From Bacillota bacterium (lineage in GTDB: Bacteria; Bacillota_A; Clostridia; Lachnospirales; Lachnospiraceae): a stretch of DNA of 6,042 bases. The stretch spans positions 1 through 6,042 of the forward strand of contig JAEZSL010000365.1 in assembly GCA_023443925.1 (NCBI GenBank), in the 5' to 3' direction. The position numbers and the translations under genes were made by a program. Numbering within the stretch: position 1 is the stretch's first letter; each line of letters starts with the position of its first letter. A model generated the notes under the pieces. That model made no database searches and was not told where the DNA came from. It saw nothing but the letters and a program-made list of their open reading frames with translations. Below, one piece after another: positions 1 through 5,074 of this stretch.

Positions 1-793
1 TGTTTAGTGAAGAGGAATAGGTAACTGCATCCATAATCCCAACCTTTTGGTTCACGACAGACCAGATATTACTGTTCGGAAACGCCTTGCTGATTACATC
101 CTGCTTTTCCGTTATATTCTTACCTAAATCGATGAAATCTTTCGAGATGATGATGGAATTCTTCTCATTGTATACATAAAGCTGTATCTCCTTATCCCCG
201 GTATTCCGTTTCATGACGTCTTTATACAGCATACCCATATCAATATTGATACTTAAAACATATCTTTCATTGGTATAATCGGGCTTTAGCGGTACGATGA
301 GGGAATACACTAATACCTCTCCTTTAATTAAATGGGGAGAAACTGTGGTCAAATATTTGGAGGTAACCGCTTCTGCTACCTCCTGATCAAAGAATTTTTC
401 TATCGTAAAACAATTTCCCCTCTTGGAATCAAAAAAGATTCCCTCTTCCTCCGAATATAAATAGACGGAATGTATGTATTGATTTCCCATTACCATTTGT
501 TTTAATTCACTATATAAGTCAATATAATTGGCAACTTTTAAGTTTCGTTCCCGGACTAAATCCCCGAATTCACTATCATAAATTGCAAGCTTACTCACCT
601 GCTCCGAGATCTGCTGTATGATTAATTCAAAGGAGGAGCTGATCTGCCCGGCCAGATTTTTATTGGTCTGCTCCATCTGCTTTATATAAACCCTTCGCAT
701 GGTACTGTTAAACAGGATAATCCCCGATATCAATATAACCAGTAAAATCCCCGTAATTAAAATGATAAAATACTTCCGTATTCTCTTTTCCAT
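1..793 (-). CDS. Membrane-anchored extracellular sensor protein, N-terminal part (AraC-type regulator or histidine kinase)
   Basis: This frame is open from an ATG at 793 to the left window edge, giving 264 codons with no stop, so the gene is cut off. The protein begins MEKRIRKYF. A positively charged start leads into one hydrophobic membrane segment at residues 8-28, and a hydrophilic region with helical, glutamine-rich character follows (about 36-70). Residues after that, including the stretch LVYSLIVPLK near 165-175 and INIDMGMLY near 190, look like an extracellular Cache-type ligand-sensing domain. This build is known from Firmicutes membrane AraC regulators and from YesM-type histidine kinases. 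Either sits beside LplB/YtcP permease genes, and the deciding C-terminal domain is not in the window. A strong ribosome site, GGGAGGAGAGG (complement of 797-807), fixes the start. The gene diverges from the permease pair at 1460, so it is a likely local regulator (inference). Confidence 0.8.
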   Translation of the reverse strand, partial: MEKRIRKYFIILITGILLVILISGIILFNSTMRRVYIKQMEQTNKNLAGQISSSFELIIQQISEQVSKLAIYDSEFGDLVRERNLKVANYIDLYSELKQMVMGNQYIHSVYLYSEEEGIFFDSKRGNCFTIEKFFDQEVAEAVTSKYLTTVSPHLIKGEVLVYSLIVPLKPDYTNERYVLSINIDMGMLYKDVMKRNTGDKEIQLYVYNEKNSIIISKDFIDLGKNITEKQDVISKAFPNSNIWSVVNQKVGIMDAVTYSSSLN

Positions 794-821
794 AAACCTC
801 TCCTCCCGTAACGCTTAAGAA

Positions 822-843
822 AGAGTCTGGCTTGCCAGACTCT
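822..843. repeat. Hairpin of repeat unit 1
   Basis: Arms AGAGTCTGGC (822-831) and GCCAGACTCT (834-843) are perfect reverse complements around TT. On the minus strand the stem is followed by TTTCTT, so it is a weaker terminator candidate than the equivalent hairpins of units 2 and 3. It lies 16 bp upstream of the sensor gene's ribosome site. The flanking segments 811-820 and 876-889 can also pair imperfectly, which would enclose this hairpin and the one at 857-872 in a branched fold. Confidence 0.6.
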
Positions 844-911
844 GGTGCTGACGCGCTGTCACGTTAGTGACATTCTTCCTTAAGTGCGTCATGTGCATCC
901 CCCCCGAAGGG

Positions 912-950
912 TTTTTATCTCATAGAACGAATTTTCCGATGAGATAAAAA
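912..950. repeat. Long inverted repeat of unit 1
   Basis: TTTTTATCTCAT at 912-923 pairs perfectly with ATGAGATAAAAA at 939-950, giving a 12-bp stem with a 15-nt loop. The A-run at its right end is also the T-run (minus strand) next to the hairpin at 951-970. The two structures therefore abut, and the minus-strand T-run is built into this stem. Confidence 0.7.
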
Positions 951-970
951 GAGTCTGGCAAGCCAGACTC
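946..970 (-). terminator. Intrinsic-terminator-like hairpin of repeat unit 2
   Basis: Read on the minus strand, the stem GAGTCTGGC/GCCAGACTC (962-970 with 951-959, two unpaired bases between) is followed at once by TTTTT (950-946). That is the form of a Rho-independent terminator pointing toward the sensor gene. It lies upstream of that gene's start, so it would act as an early terminator or attenuator rather than end a gene. The fold is seen in the sequence; activity is inferred. Confidence 0.5.
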
Positions 971-1035
971 TGGCGCTTACGCGCTGTCATGTTAGTGACC
1001 TTCTTCCTTAATTGCGTCTATGCATCCCCGGAGAA

Positions 1036-1074
1036 TTTTTATCTCATAGGACGCAATTTACTATGAGATAAAAA
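1036..1074. repeat. Long inverted repeat of unit 2
   Basis: TTTTTATCTCATAG at 1036-1049 pairs perfectly with CTATGAGATAAAAA at 1061-1074, a 14-bp stem with an 11-nt loop. The loop carries GACGCAATT, an exact complement of AATTGCGTC at 1010-1018. A competing helix or a pseudoknot is therefore possible. The counterpart in unit 1 has diverged in its loop while the stem is kept. Confidence 0.75.
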
Positions 1075-1092
1075 AGTCTGGCTAACCAGACT
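1070..1092 (-). terminator. Intrinsic-terminator-like hairpin of repeat unit 3
   Basis: On the minus strand AGTCTGG and CCAGACT (1086-1092 with 1075-1081, four-base loop) form a 7-bp stem followed by six T (1075-1070). It points toward the sensor gene and precedes the similar hairpin at 946-970, so any minus-strand transcript started farther right would meet two such signals in series. Confidence 0.5.
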
Positions 1093-1204
1093 CCAGTTAC
1101 GATACACTGTCTCTTCCGTGCCAATCTACTTTCGTGCTTTCTTAAAATCCTGCCTGGCTGAGCTTTTTATTACAAAGGGATTCAGTGGGAATCATCTGTG
1201 CATT

Positions 1205-1227
1205 AAAAATACCGGACTTTTCCGGTA
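1205..1227. promoter_or_regulatory. Palindrome beside the minus-strand promoter: operator or short terminator
   Basis: TACCGGA (1210-1216) and TCCGGTA (1221-1227) are perfect reverse complements around CTTT. On the minus strand the palindrome is followed by TTTTT (1209-1205), which resembles a terminator. However, it starts only about 8 bases after the start point expected from the promoter at 1242-1270, too soon for normal intrinsic termination of that transcript. A repressor-type operator is at least as likely. No regulator family can be named from the motif. Confidence 0.45.
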
Positions 1228-1241
1228 AATGATCTATATTT

Positions 1242-1270
1242 AGTATAAAAGCGTGTACTGTATTATTCAA
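1242..1270 (-). promoter_or_regulatory. Candidate sigma-A promoter for the sensor gene
   Basis: On the minus strand TTGAAT (1270-1265) and TATACT (1247-1242) are separated by exactly 17 bases. Each hexamer differs from consensus at one or two positions. The expected start is near 1235, which would give the sensor gene a leader of about 440 nt containing the whole tandem repeat. A promoter closer to the gene cannot be excluded, but I saw no good one. Confidence 0.5.
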
Positions 1271-1346
1271 TAACATTAAAAAAAACCATAACAATTTTGC
1301 ATAACAAATAAATTTTATATGATAAATATTTCATTTTTATGTCACC

Positions 1347-1382
1347 GCAGGCAATACCTTGAGATTATGTTATTTGCAGGCA
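1347..1382. repeat. Direct repeat GCAGGCA upstream of the permease promoter
   Basis: GCAGGCA occurs at 1347-1353 and 1376-1382, a period of 29 bp (a little under three helical turns), and the second copy ends 9 bp before the -35 hexamer of the permease promoter. Direct repeats in this position are typical of AraC-family activator sites, but a 7-bp match in AT-rich DNA can arise by chance. Confidence 0.3.
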
Positions 1383-1391
1383 TTATTTCTA

Positions 1392-1420
1392 TTTACTTGG
1401 CTATTTCACTACCCTATAAT
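1392..1420 (+). promoter_or_regulatory. Sigma-A promoter for the LplB/YtcP permease pair
   Basis: A perfect -10 hexamer TATAAT lies at 1415-1420, with TTTACT (four of six matches to the -35 consensus) at 1392-1397 and a 17-bp spacer. Transcription would begin near 1427, leaving a short leader of about 33 nt before the ATG at 1460. A ribosome site AAAGGA sits at 1442-1447. The weak -35 would suit a promoter that needs an activator (inference). Confidence 0.65.
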
Positions 1421-1459
1421 GATGACAAAATTGTAATTCAGAAAGGATGACAAATAGGT

Positions 1460-2425
1460 ATGTTTAAAAAAACTGCAGACTCTGTTTCTATCATGAGTCA
1501 AAATTCCATACCCCCGAAAAACCGGAGTATATGGAATTATATTTTAAGGAAACGATATCTTTATCTTATGTTAATACCGGCTATCATTTATTTTATAATA
1601 TTTAATTATGCACCAATGTATGGAATCCTCATTGCGTTTAAGGATTTTAGTTTTAAAAAGGGAATTTGGGGCAGTGATTGGATTGGGTTAGAGAACTTCA
1701 GATATATGTTTCAATTAGATAATTTTTATACGGTATTTAAGAATTCCATTCTGCTGAGTTTATTAAGGATTTTATTTACCTTTCCCATACCGATACTATT
1801 GGCTTTGCTGCTTAACGATATTAAAAGTTCAAAATACCAGAAAGTAATACAGACGCTGTTCTACCTTCCACATTTTGTTTCCTGGGTGGTTATCGGCGGT
1901 ATTCTAATTAACTTCTTATCGCCTGTTAGCGGTATTATTAATATTCTAATACAATCCCTAGGCGGTGAGCCGATTTTCTTCCTGGCGGAGAACAAATATT
2001 TCAACCCCATTGTTATACTTACGAGTATATGGAAAGACTCCGGCTGGGGCACCATTATTTATCTAGCAGCAATTACCGGAATTTCCAGTGATTTATATGA
2101 AGCAGCGAAAATTGACGGGGCCAATAAACTAAAATGCCTGCGATATATTACATTGCCCAGTATTAAATCTACCGTAGTAATTATGCTGATTTTAAGGCTG
2201 GGAAGTATTATGAATAATGGATTTGAACAAATCTTTATTCTTCAGAATTCAAAAAATCTTGGCGTATCCGAAGTATTTGAAACCTATACCTACCGGCTTG
2301 GACTCCTTGGCGGAAGATATTCCTTTGCAACAACAGTAGGTTTGTTTACCTCCGTTATCGGCATCGTCTTCCTGTTAGCAAGTAACAAAATTGCTAACAA
2401 AATGGGAGAAGAAGGAATCTGGTAA
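1460..2425 (+). CDS. Sugar ABC transporter permease, LplB family
   Basis: This 321-residue inner-membrane protein is one half of the channel of a CUT1-type carbohydrate importer. After a polar N-terminus of about 30 residues, membrane segments are visible at roughly 33-55, 96-118, 133-155, 183-205, 236-255 and 290-308. The cytoplasmic EAA loop that docks to the ATPase is at 211-233 (LYEAAKIDGAN, then ITLP). The opening RKRYLYLMLIPAIIYF and NYAPMYGILIAFKDF (about 49-63) are the signature of the LplB/COG4209 branch, whose members import oligosaccharides or polysaccharide fragments. Length is normal for the family. The start at 1460 is preceded by AAAGGA at 1442-1447, a rather long 12-base spacing. 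An internal ATG at codon 12 has no ribosome site. The next gene begins 48 bp downstream and should be cotranscribed. The substrate cannot be told from the permease. Confidence 0.92.
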   Translation: MFKKTADSVSIMSQNSIPPKNRSIWNYILRKRYLYLMLIPAIIYFIIFNYAPMYGILIAFKDFSFKKGIWGSDWIGLENFRYMFQLDNFYTVFKNSILLSLLRILFTFPIPILLALLLNDIKSSKYQKVIQTLFYLPHFVSWVVIGGILINFLSPVSGIINILIQSLGGEPIFFLAENKYFNPIVILTSIWKDSGWGTIIYLAAITGISSDLYEAAKIDGANKLKCLRYITLPSIKSTVVIMLILRLGSIMNNGFEQIFILQNSKNLGVSEVFETYTYRLGLLGGRYSFATTVGLFTSVIGIVFLLASNKIANKMGEEGIW

Positions 2426-2473
2426 TGAGAGTTCGTGTATTTGACATATCGAAAAAGAAAAGGAAGGCTTTTT

Positions 2474-3397
2474 ATGAAAAAAGAAACGATACATATTAAA
2501 ACGAAACGTAATTTTGCAGTCCGGTTAAAAAACATGTCTCCCATAGATATTATATATCAGATCTTTGTTTATGTTTCGGTAACCGCTTTCGCCTTGATCT
2601 GTTTGTATCCCTTATTATATGTATTTGCCATTTCCGTTACTCCCTATGCGGAATATCTGGAAAACCCACTTAGATTAATTCCGAGTAAACTCGATTTATC
2701 AGCCTATAATAAATTGCTGCATTTACCGTTAATCTATTCCGGATACCGGGTAACCTTATTCATTACGGTAGCCGGAACCTTTTTAAATATTATATTGCTG
2801 TGTTTAACAGCGTATCCCCTGACTAAAAAAGATTTAAAGGGCAGAAATGTTATCTTGGCCCTGATTACTTTTACTATGTTTTTTAACGGCGGTCTAATAC
2901 CTAATTTTTATATAATCCGCAGTCTTCACTTATATGATACCATATGGGCTTTGGTACTGCCCGGATGTCTTGGAGCCTACAATCTGATCTTAATGAAGAA
3001 CTTCATATCCGGTATCCCGGCCAGTCTGGAAGAGTCCGCTTATATAGACGGGGCAAACGAGTTTCAGGTGTTATGGAGAATTATTGTTCCCCTGTCCAAA
3101 CCTGCCATTGCTACCTTTGTCATATTCCACGTAGTAAGCCAGTGGAACTCCTACTTTAATGCAATCATATATACCTCAAAGCGAAGCTTATGGCCCTTAA
3201 TGCTGGTTTTACGTGAAATGGTAGTGGATGACGGTATGGCACTGGCCAACCAGTCCACCGCTGCGGATTCCTTAACCAATCCGTATACCTTAAAAATGGC
3301 TACCATCATTGTCTGTGTACTGCCTATCTTATGTATTTATCCTTTTATGCAGCGTTACTTTACCAAAGGATTATTGGTGGGTTCCGTAAAAGGATGA
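2474..3397 (+). CDS. Sugar ABC transporter permease, YtcP/LplC family
   Basis: This 307-residue protein is the second channel subunit and partner of the LplB-type protein just upstream. Membrane segments lie near 26-53, 92-115, 126-148, 156-176, 211-232 and 273-291. The motif FNGGLIPNFY (137-146) is characteristic of this branch of the CUT1 MalG-like permeases. The EAA loop is at 185-210 (EESAYIDGANEFQVLWR, then VPLSKP), and the C-terminus LLVGSVKG is typical. I chose ATG 2474 because AGGAAGG (2461-2467) lies 6 bases ahead of it. The frame also extends back to a GTG at 2435, but that would add 13 polar residues and has no ribosome site. In related operons a lipoprotein substrate-binding gene usually follows; here a 310-bp gap and then the GH130 gene follow instead. 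Confidence 0.92.
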   Translation: MKKETIHIKTKRNFAVRLKNMSPIDIIYQIFVYVSVTAFALICLYPLLYVFAISVTPYAEYLENPLRLIPSKLDLSAYNKLLHLPLIYSGYRVTLFITVAGTFLNIILLCLTAYPLTKKDLKGRNVILALITFTMFFNGGLIPNFYIIRSLHLYDTIWALVLPGCLGAYNLILMKNFISGIPASLEESAYIDGANEFQVLWRIIVPLSKPAIATFVIFHVVSQWNSYFNAIIYTSKRSLWPLMLVLREMVVDDGMALANQSTAADSLTNPYTLKMATIIVCVLPILCIYPFMQRYFTKGLLVGSVKG

Positions 3398-3450
3398 TGT
3401 AGATTGGATTCCGAGCCGAACACTGCTTATTGCAAAGGTGAGGCAAAATC

Positions 3451-3480
3451 CAGCTGTCAGGCAGTGACTGCCGTCAGCTG
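3451..3480 (+). terminator. Imperfect hairpin after the permease pair, weak terminator candidate
   Basis: CAGCTG at 3451-3456 and at 3475-3480 form the base of a stem that continues, after a mismatch and one bulged base, through GGCAG-type pairing to a short TGA loop. The stem starts 53 bp after the YtcP-type stop. No T-run follows (TTGATTTAT), so it may slow or partly stop transcription, or only protect the mRNA 3' end. A further long-range pairing, GGGTTTC (3492-3498) with GAAACCC (3544-3550), lies just downstream. Confidence 0.35.
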
Positions 3481-3591
3481 TTGATTTATCGGGGTTTCGG
3501 GTTCTGATTGCTCTGATTCAAAGCAGCTACCTATACGAGTATAGAAACCCTCAGATATCTTTCATGTAAATACACTTAAAAGTTAAATACA

Positions 3592-3618
3592 TTGATACTA
3601 AAATTAATAATATATAAA
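3592..3618 (+). promoter_or_regulatory. Possible promoter for the GH130 gene
   Basis: TTGATA at 3592-3597 is a good -35 match. The best -10 is TATAAA at 3613-3618, which leaves a short 15-bp spacer; a 17-bp spacer would need the poorer TAAAAC. The stretch 3551-3630 is very AT-rich, as promoters here are. The 310-bp separation from the permease genes makes a separate promoter plausible, but read-through from 1392 is also possible. Confidence 0.35.
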
Positions 3619-3628
3619 ACAAAGAATA

Positions 3629-3700
3629 AAGAAAGGATCGCCACAAAAGATTAAATTCAGGCTATACTTTTTGGCGATACGGGCAGCCGCCCGTCGGGTG
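3629..3700 (+). promoter_or_regulatory. Folded leader of the GH130 gene, with a distant Shine-Dalgarno
   Basis: A good ribosome-site sequence, AAGAAAGGA (3628-3636), has no start codon within normal distance. Directly after it, ATCGCCA (3637-3643) plus AAAAG (3645-3649) pair with CTTTT (3667-3671) plus TGGCGAT (3672-3678), giving a 12-bp stem with one bulged C. A second hairpin abuts it, ACGGGC/GCCCGT (3679-3684 with 3689-3694). Only then comes the ATG at 3708, preceded by a weak GGGTG (3696-3700). If both stems form, the strong site lies about 13 unpaired bases from the ATG. The leader may thus control translation. It matches no riboswitch class that I recognise. Confidence 0.45.
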
Positions 3701-3707
3701 AATTAAA

Positions 3708-4706
3708 ATGAGTAAATTGCTACCGGAACTAAAGTCCAGCTCCGTAATAACACGGGTAAACGCCGGGGAACCGGTTTTAAGTGCCAAAGATATGCCTTAT
3801 GAAGCAGCGTGTATCTTTAATGCAGGTGTTGTAAAATACAAAAATAAATATGTTATGGCCTTCCGCAATGATTATGATTATAACGGAAAAGGCGGTTTTC
3901 ATAAATGTTTTATCGGATTAGCCTTTAGTGATGACGGAATAAAATGGGAAGTAAACAAGGAACCTTTTTTAACTGTGGCAGATATGAAAGATCCGGATGT
4001 TACAAGAGTTTATGATCCCAGGCTGACCGTAATTGACGATATGTGCTACCTTTGCTTTGCCGTAGATACCAGACATGGTGTCCGGGGCGGAATTGCCGTT
4101 ACGAAAGACTTAAAAACCATCGAAGTGTTGTCCTTAACCGCTCCGGATAACCGGAATATGGTTCTCTTTCCGGAAAAAATTAACGGAAAATATGTACGCT
4201 TAGAACGTCCTTTCCCCGTCTATTCAAGAGGCGGAACCGACCGCTTTGATACCTGGATTTCCTTCTCACCGGATCTTCGTTAATGGGGCGATACAAAGCT
4301 CTTGTTCGCAGTGGAGGATGTTCCCTATGCCAATGATAAAATCGGTCCGGGAGCCCCCCCCATCAAGACCAAAGCCGGATGGCTTACTTTATTCCATTCC
4401 GTGGATATTGACAGGACAAGAGGGAAAAACGGCTGGGAAGAGAAATGGCAGAAACGGTATTGTGCAGGAATCATGCTGTTGGATCTGAATGATCCCACTA
4501 AAATAACCGGCTTGTATAAAAAGCCGTTAATTGCTCCGGAAACCCATTATGAAACCGAGGAAGGCTACCGGACGAATGTTATATTTCCGGGTGGTATGAT
4601 CTTAGAAGAAAACGGCGAGGTCAAAATTTATTATGGTGCCTCCGACACAGTGGAATGCCTGGCAATTGCTAATGTCGATGATTTGATTGCCCTCTGCCTT
4701 TCCTAG
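3708..4706 (+). pseudogene. GH130 beta-mannoside phosphorylase gene interrupted by an in-frame TAA
   Basis: GH130 enzymes cleave beta-mannosides with inorganic phosphate, releasing mannose 1-phosphate in the cytoplasm. Codons 1-191 and 193-332 are in one frame, and codon 192 (4281-4283) is TAA. The family normally has an aromatic residue, usually Tyr, between SPDLR and WGD there, so one base change from TAT or TAC explains it. Both halves look intact: FRNDY (52-56), YDPRLT (102-107) with the presumed catalytic Asp103, the phosphate-site region DNRNMVLFPEK (147-157), then KIGPGAPP, RYCAGIMLLDL, VIFPGGMI and YYGASDTVE near the C-terminus. Joined length, about 332, suits the beta-1,4-manno-oligosaccharide phosphorylase branch, but exact substrate is uncertain. 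The start is fixed by an in-frame TGA at 3699-3701. As written, translation gives a 191-residue fragment lacking half of the five-bladed propeller. A TTG at 4302 follows the stop in frame but has no ribosome site. Sequencing error is an alternative. Confidence 0.88.
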
Positions 4707-4748
4707 AGAATTTTATAAAATACATATGTGTACTGATATCTAATCTAT

Positions 4749-4789
4749 CTGCCGGATAAATGTTATTACTTATTTATCCGGCAGTTTTT
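4749..4789 (+). terminator. Strong Rho-independent terminator after the GH130 gene
   Basis: CTGCCGGATAAAT (4749-4761) pairs perfectly with ATTTATCCGGCAG (4772-4784), a 13-bp stem with a 10-nt loop, followed by TTTTT (4785-4789). It lies 42 bp after the TAG at 4704-4706. There is no T-run on the other strand, so it ends plus-strand transcription only. Its position supports 3708-4706 having been expressed as one unit. Confidence 0.9.
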
Positions 4790-4889
4790 GATTATTGAAT
4801 GTTATCCGAGCTTACCAATAAATTAAAAGCTTTCCGACATAATGTGTAAGAACACGCAAAAAGACACAACATCATTTTAAATGCTGCCA

Positions 4890-4951
4890 TTGTCATGACA
4901 ACGTGTCAGCGCTTGTGTCTGACACGCCAGACTCTTTCTTATTGTATCCCT
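4890..4951 (-). repeat. Diverged inverted copy of the left-hand intergenic repeat
   Basis: Read on the minus strand, this segment matches unit 1 of the tandem repeat. TAAGAAAGAGTCTGGC (complement of 4928-4943) equals the 16 bases at 816-831 exactly, and the following CAGAC, GCTGAC and TGTCA blocks recur in the same order (compare 837-861). The TTTTTATCTCAT part is missing. Locally it forms CGTGTCAG/CTGACACG (4902-4909 with 4919-4926, 8 bp) and a perfect palindrome TTGTCATGACAA (4890-4901). It lies in the convergent gap between the GH130 gene and the MalG-type operon. Confidence 0.6.
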
Positions 4952-5074
4952 TCACTCTGTCACGGCTTAAGGCCATAGTTATGGACGAGTTAAGACCTGC
5001 TTTTCAAGTCTTGTTACCTACTCTCAACGTTAGTAAAAGCTTTTCTTTCATTGATTAAATTACAACCAAATTCA
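4952..5074. other. Remainder of the convergent intergenic gap
   Basis: Between the repeat copy and the MalG-type stop I see only small hairpins: CCAT/ATGG at 4973-4984, an AAGAC/GTCTT pair (4992-4996 with 5008-5012), and a palindrome AAAAGCTTTT at 5036-5045. None has a T-run on the minus strand, so there is no convincing terminator for the minus-strand operon here. I see no coding region. The segment resembles part of a tRNA superficially, but it does not fold as one. Confidence 0.5.

Larger units (their letters stand above)
822..1112. repeat. Tandem intergenic repeat, two full units and one degenerate unit of about 125 bp
   Basis: Unit 1 (about 822-949) and unit 2 (about 950-1073) align along their whole length, and a decayed third unit starts near 1073 and fades by about 1112. 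The periods are 128 and 123 bp, read from the shared GTCTGG cores at 825, 953 and 1076. Each full unit has the same order of parts: a near-perfect palindrome AGAGTCTGGC/GCCAGACTCT, a small TGTCAC-type hairpin with GTTA loop (857-872 in unit 1), a CTTCCTTAA segment, a GCATCCCC segment, then a long inverted repeat TTTTTATCTCAT/ATGAGATAAAAA. The units differ by scattered substitutions and small indels that mostly keep the stems. No reading frame runs through them. The region is non-coding and lies between two divergent genes. Confidence 0.85.

Noticed and set aside
822..1112. CRISPR array
   Set aside because: The repeated unit is about 125 bp and contiguous, with no short identical repeats separated by unique spacers.
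1447..1467. Six-codon reading frame overlapping the LplB-type start
   Set aside because: Its ATG abuts the AAAGGA site with no spacing, so initiation is unlikely, and such a short frame is expected by chance.
2435..2473. GTG at 2435 as start of the YtcP-type permease
   Set aside because: It has no ribosome site, whereas ATG 2474 follows AGGAAGG at a normal distance and gives the usual family N-terminus.
3629..3707. Known riboswitch in the GH130 leader
   Set aside because: I compared it from memory with c-di-GMP, TPP, glycine, SAM, purine and ZTP cores and saw no conserved core; only simple stems are present.
4281..4283. Programmed recoding of the stop (selenocysteine, pyrrolysine or read-through)
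   Set aside because: Selenocysteine uses TGA and pyrrolysine TAG; this is TAA. No read-through context is evident, and TAA is used as a normal stop at 2423-2425 and 5957-5955.
4281..4302. Frameshift, or two separate adjacent genes, as the reason for the split GH130
   Set aside because: The TTG at 4302 is in the same frame as the ATG at 3708, the codons between TAA and TTG still encode expected family residues (WGDTKL), and no ribosome site precedes 4302.
4964..5016. tRNA-like stretch reading GTTAAGACCTGCTTTTCAAG and following bases
   Set aside because: It resembles the D-arm and anticodon region of a tRNA-Glu, but there is no 5-bp anticodon stem with a 7-base loop, no GGTTCRA T-loop and no acceptor pairing.
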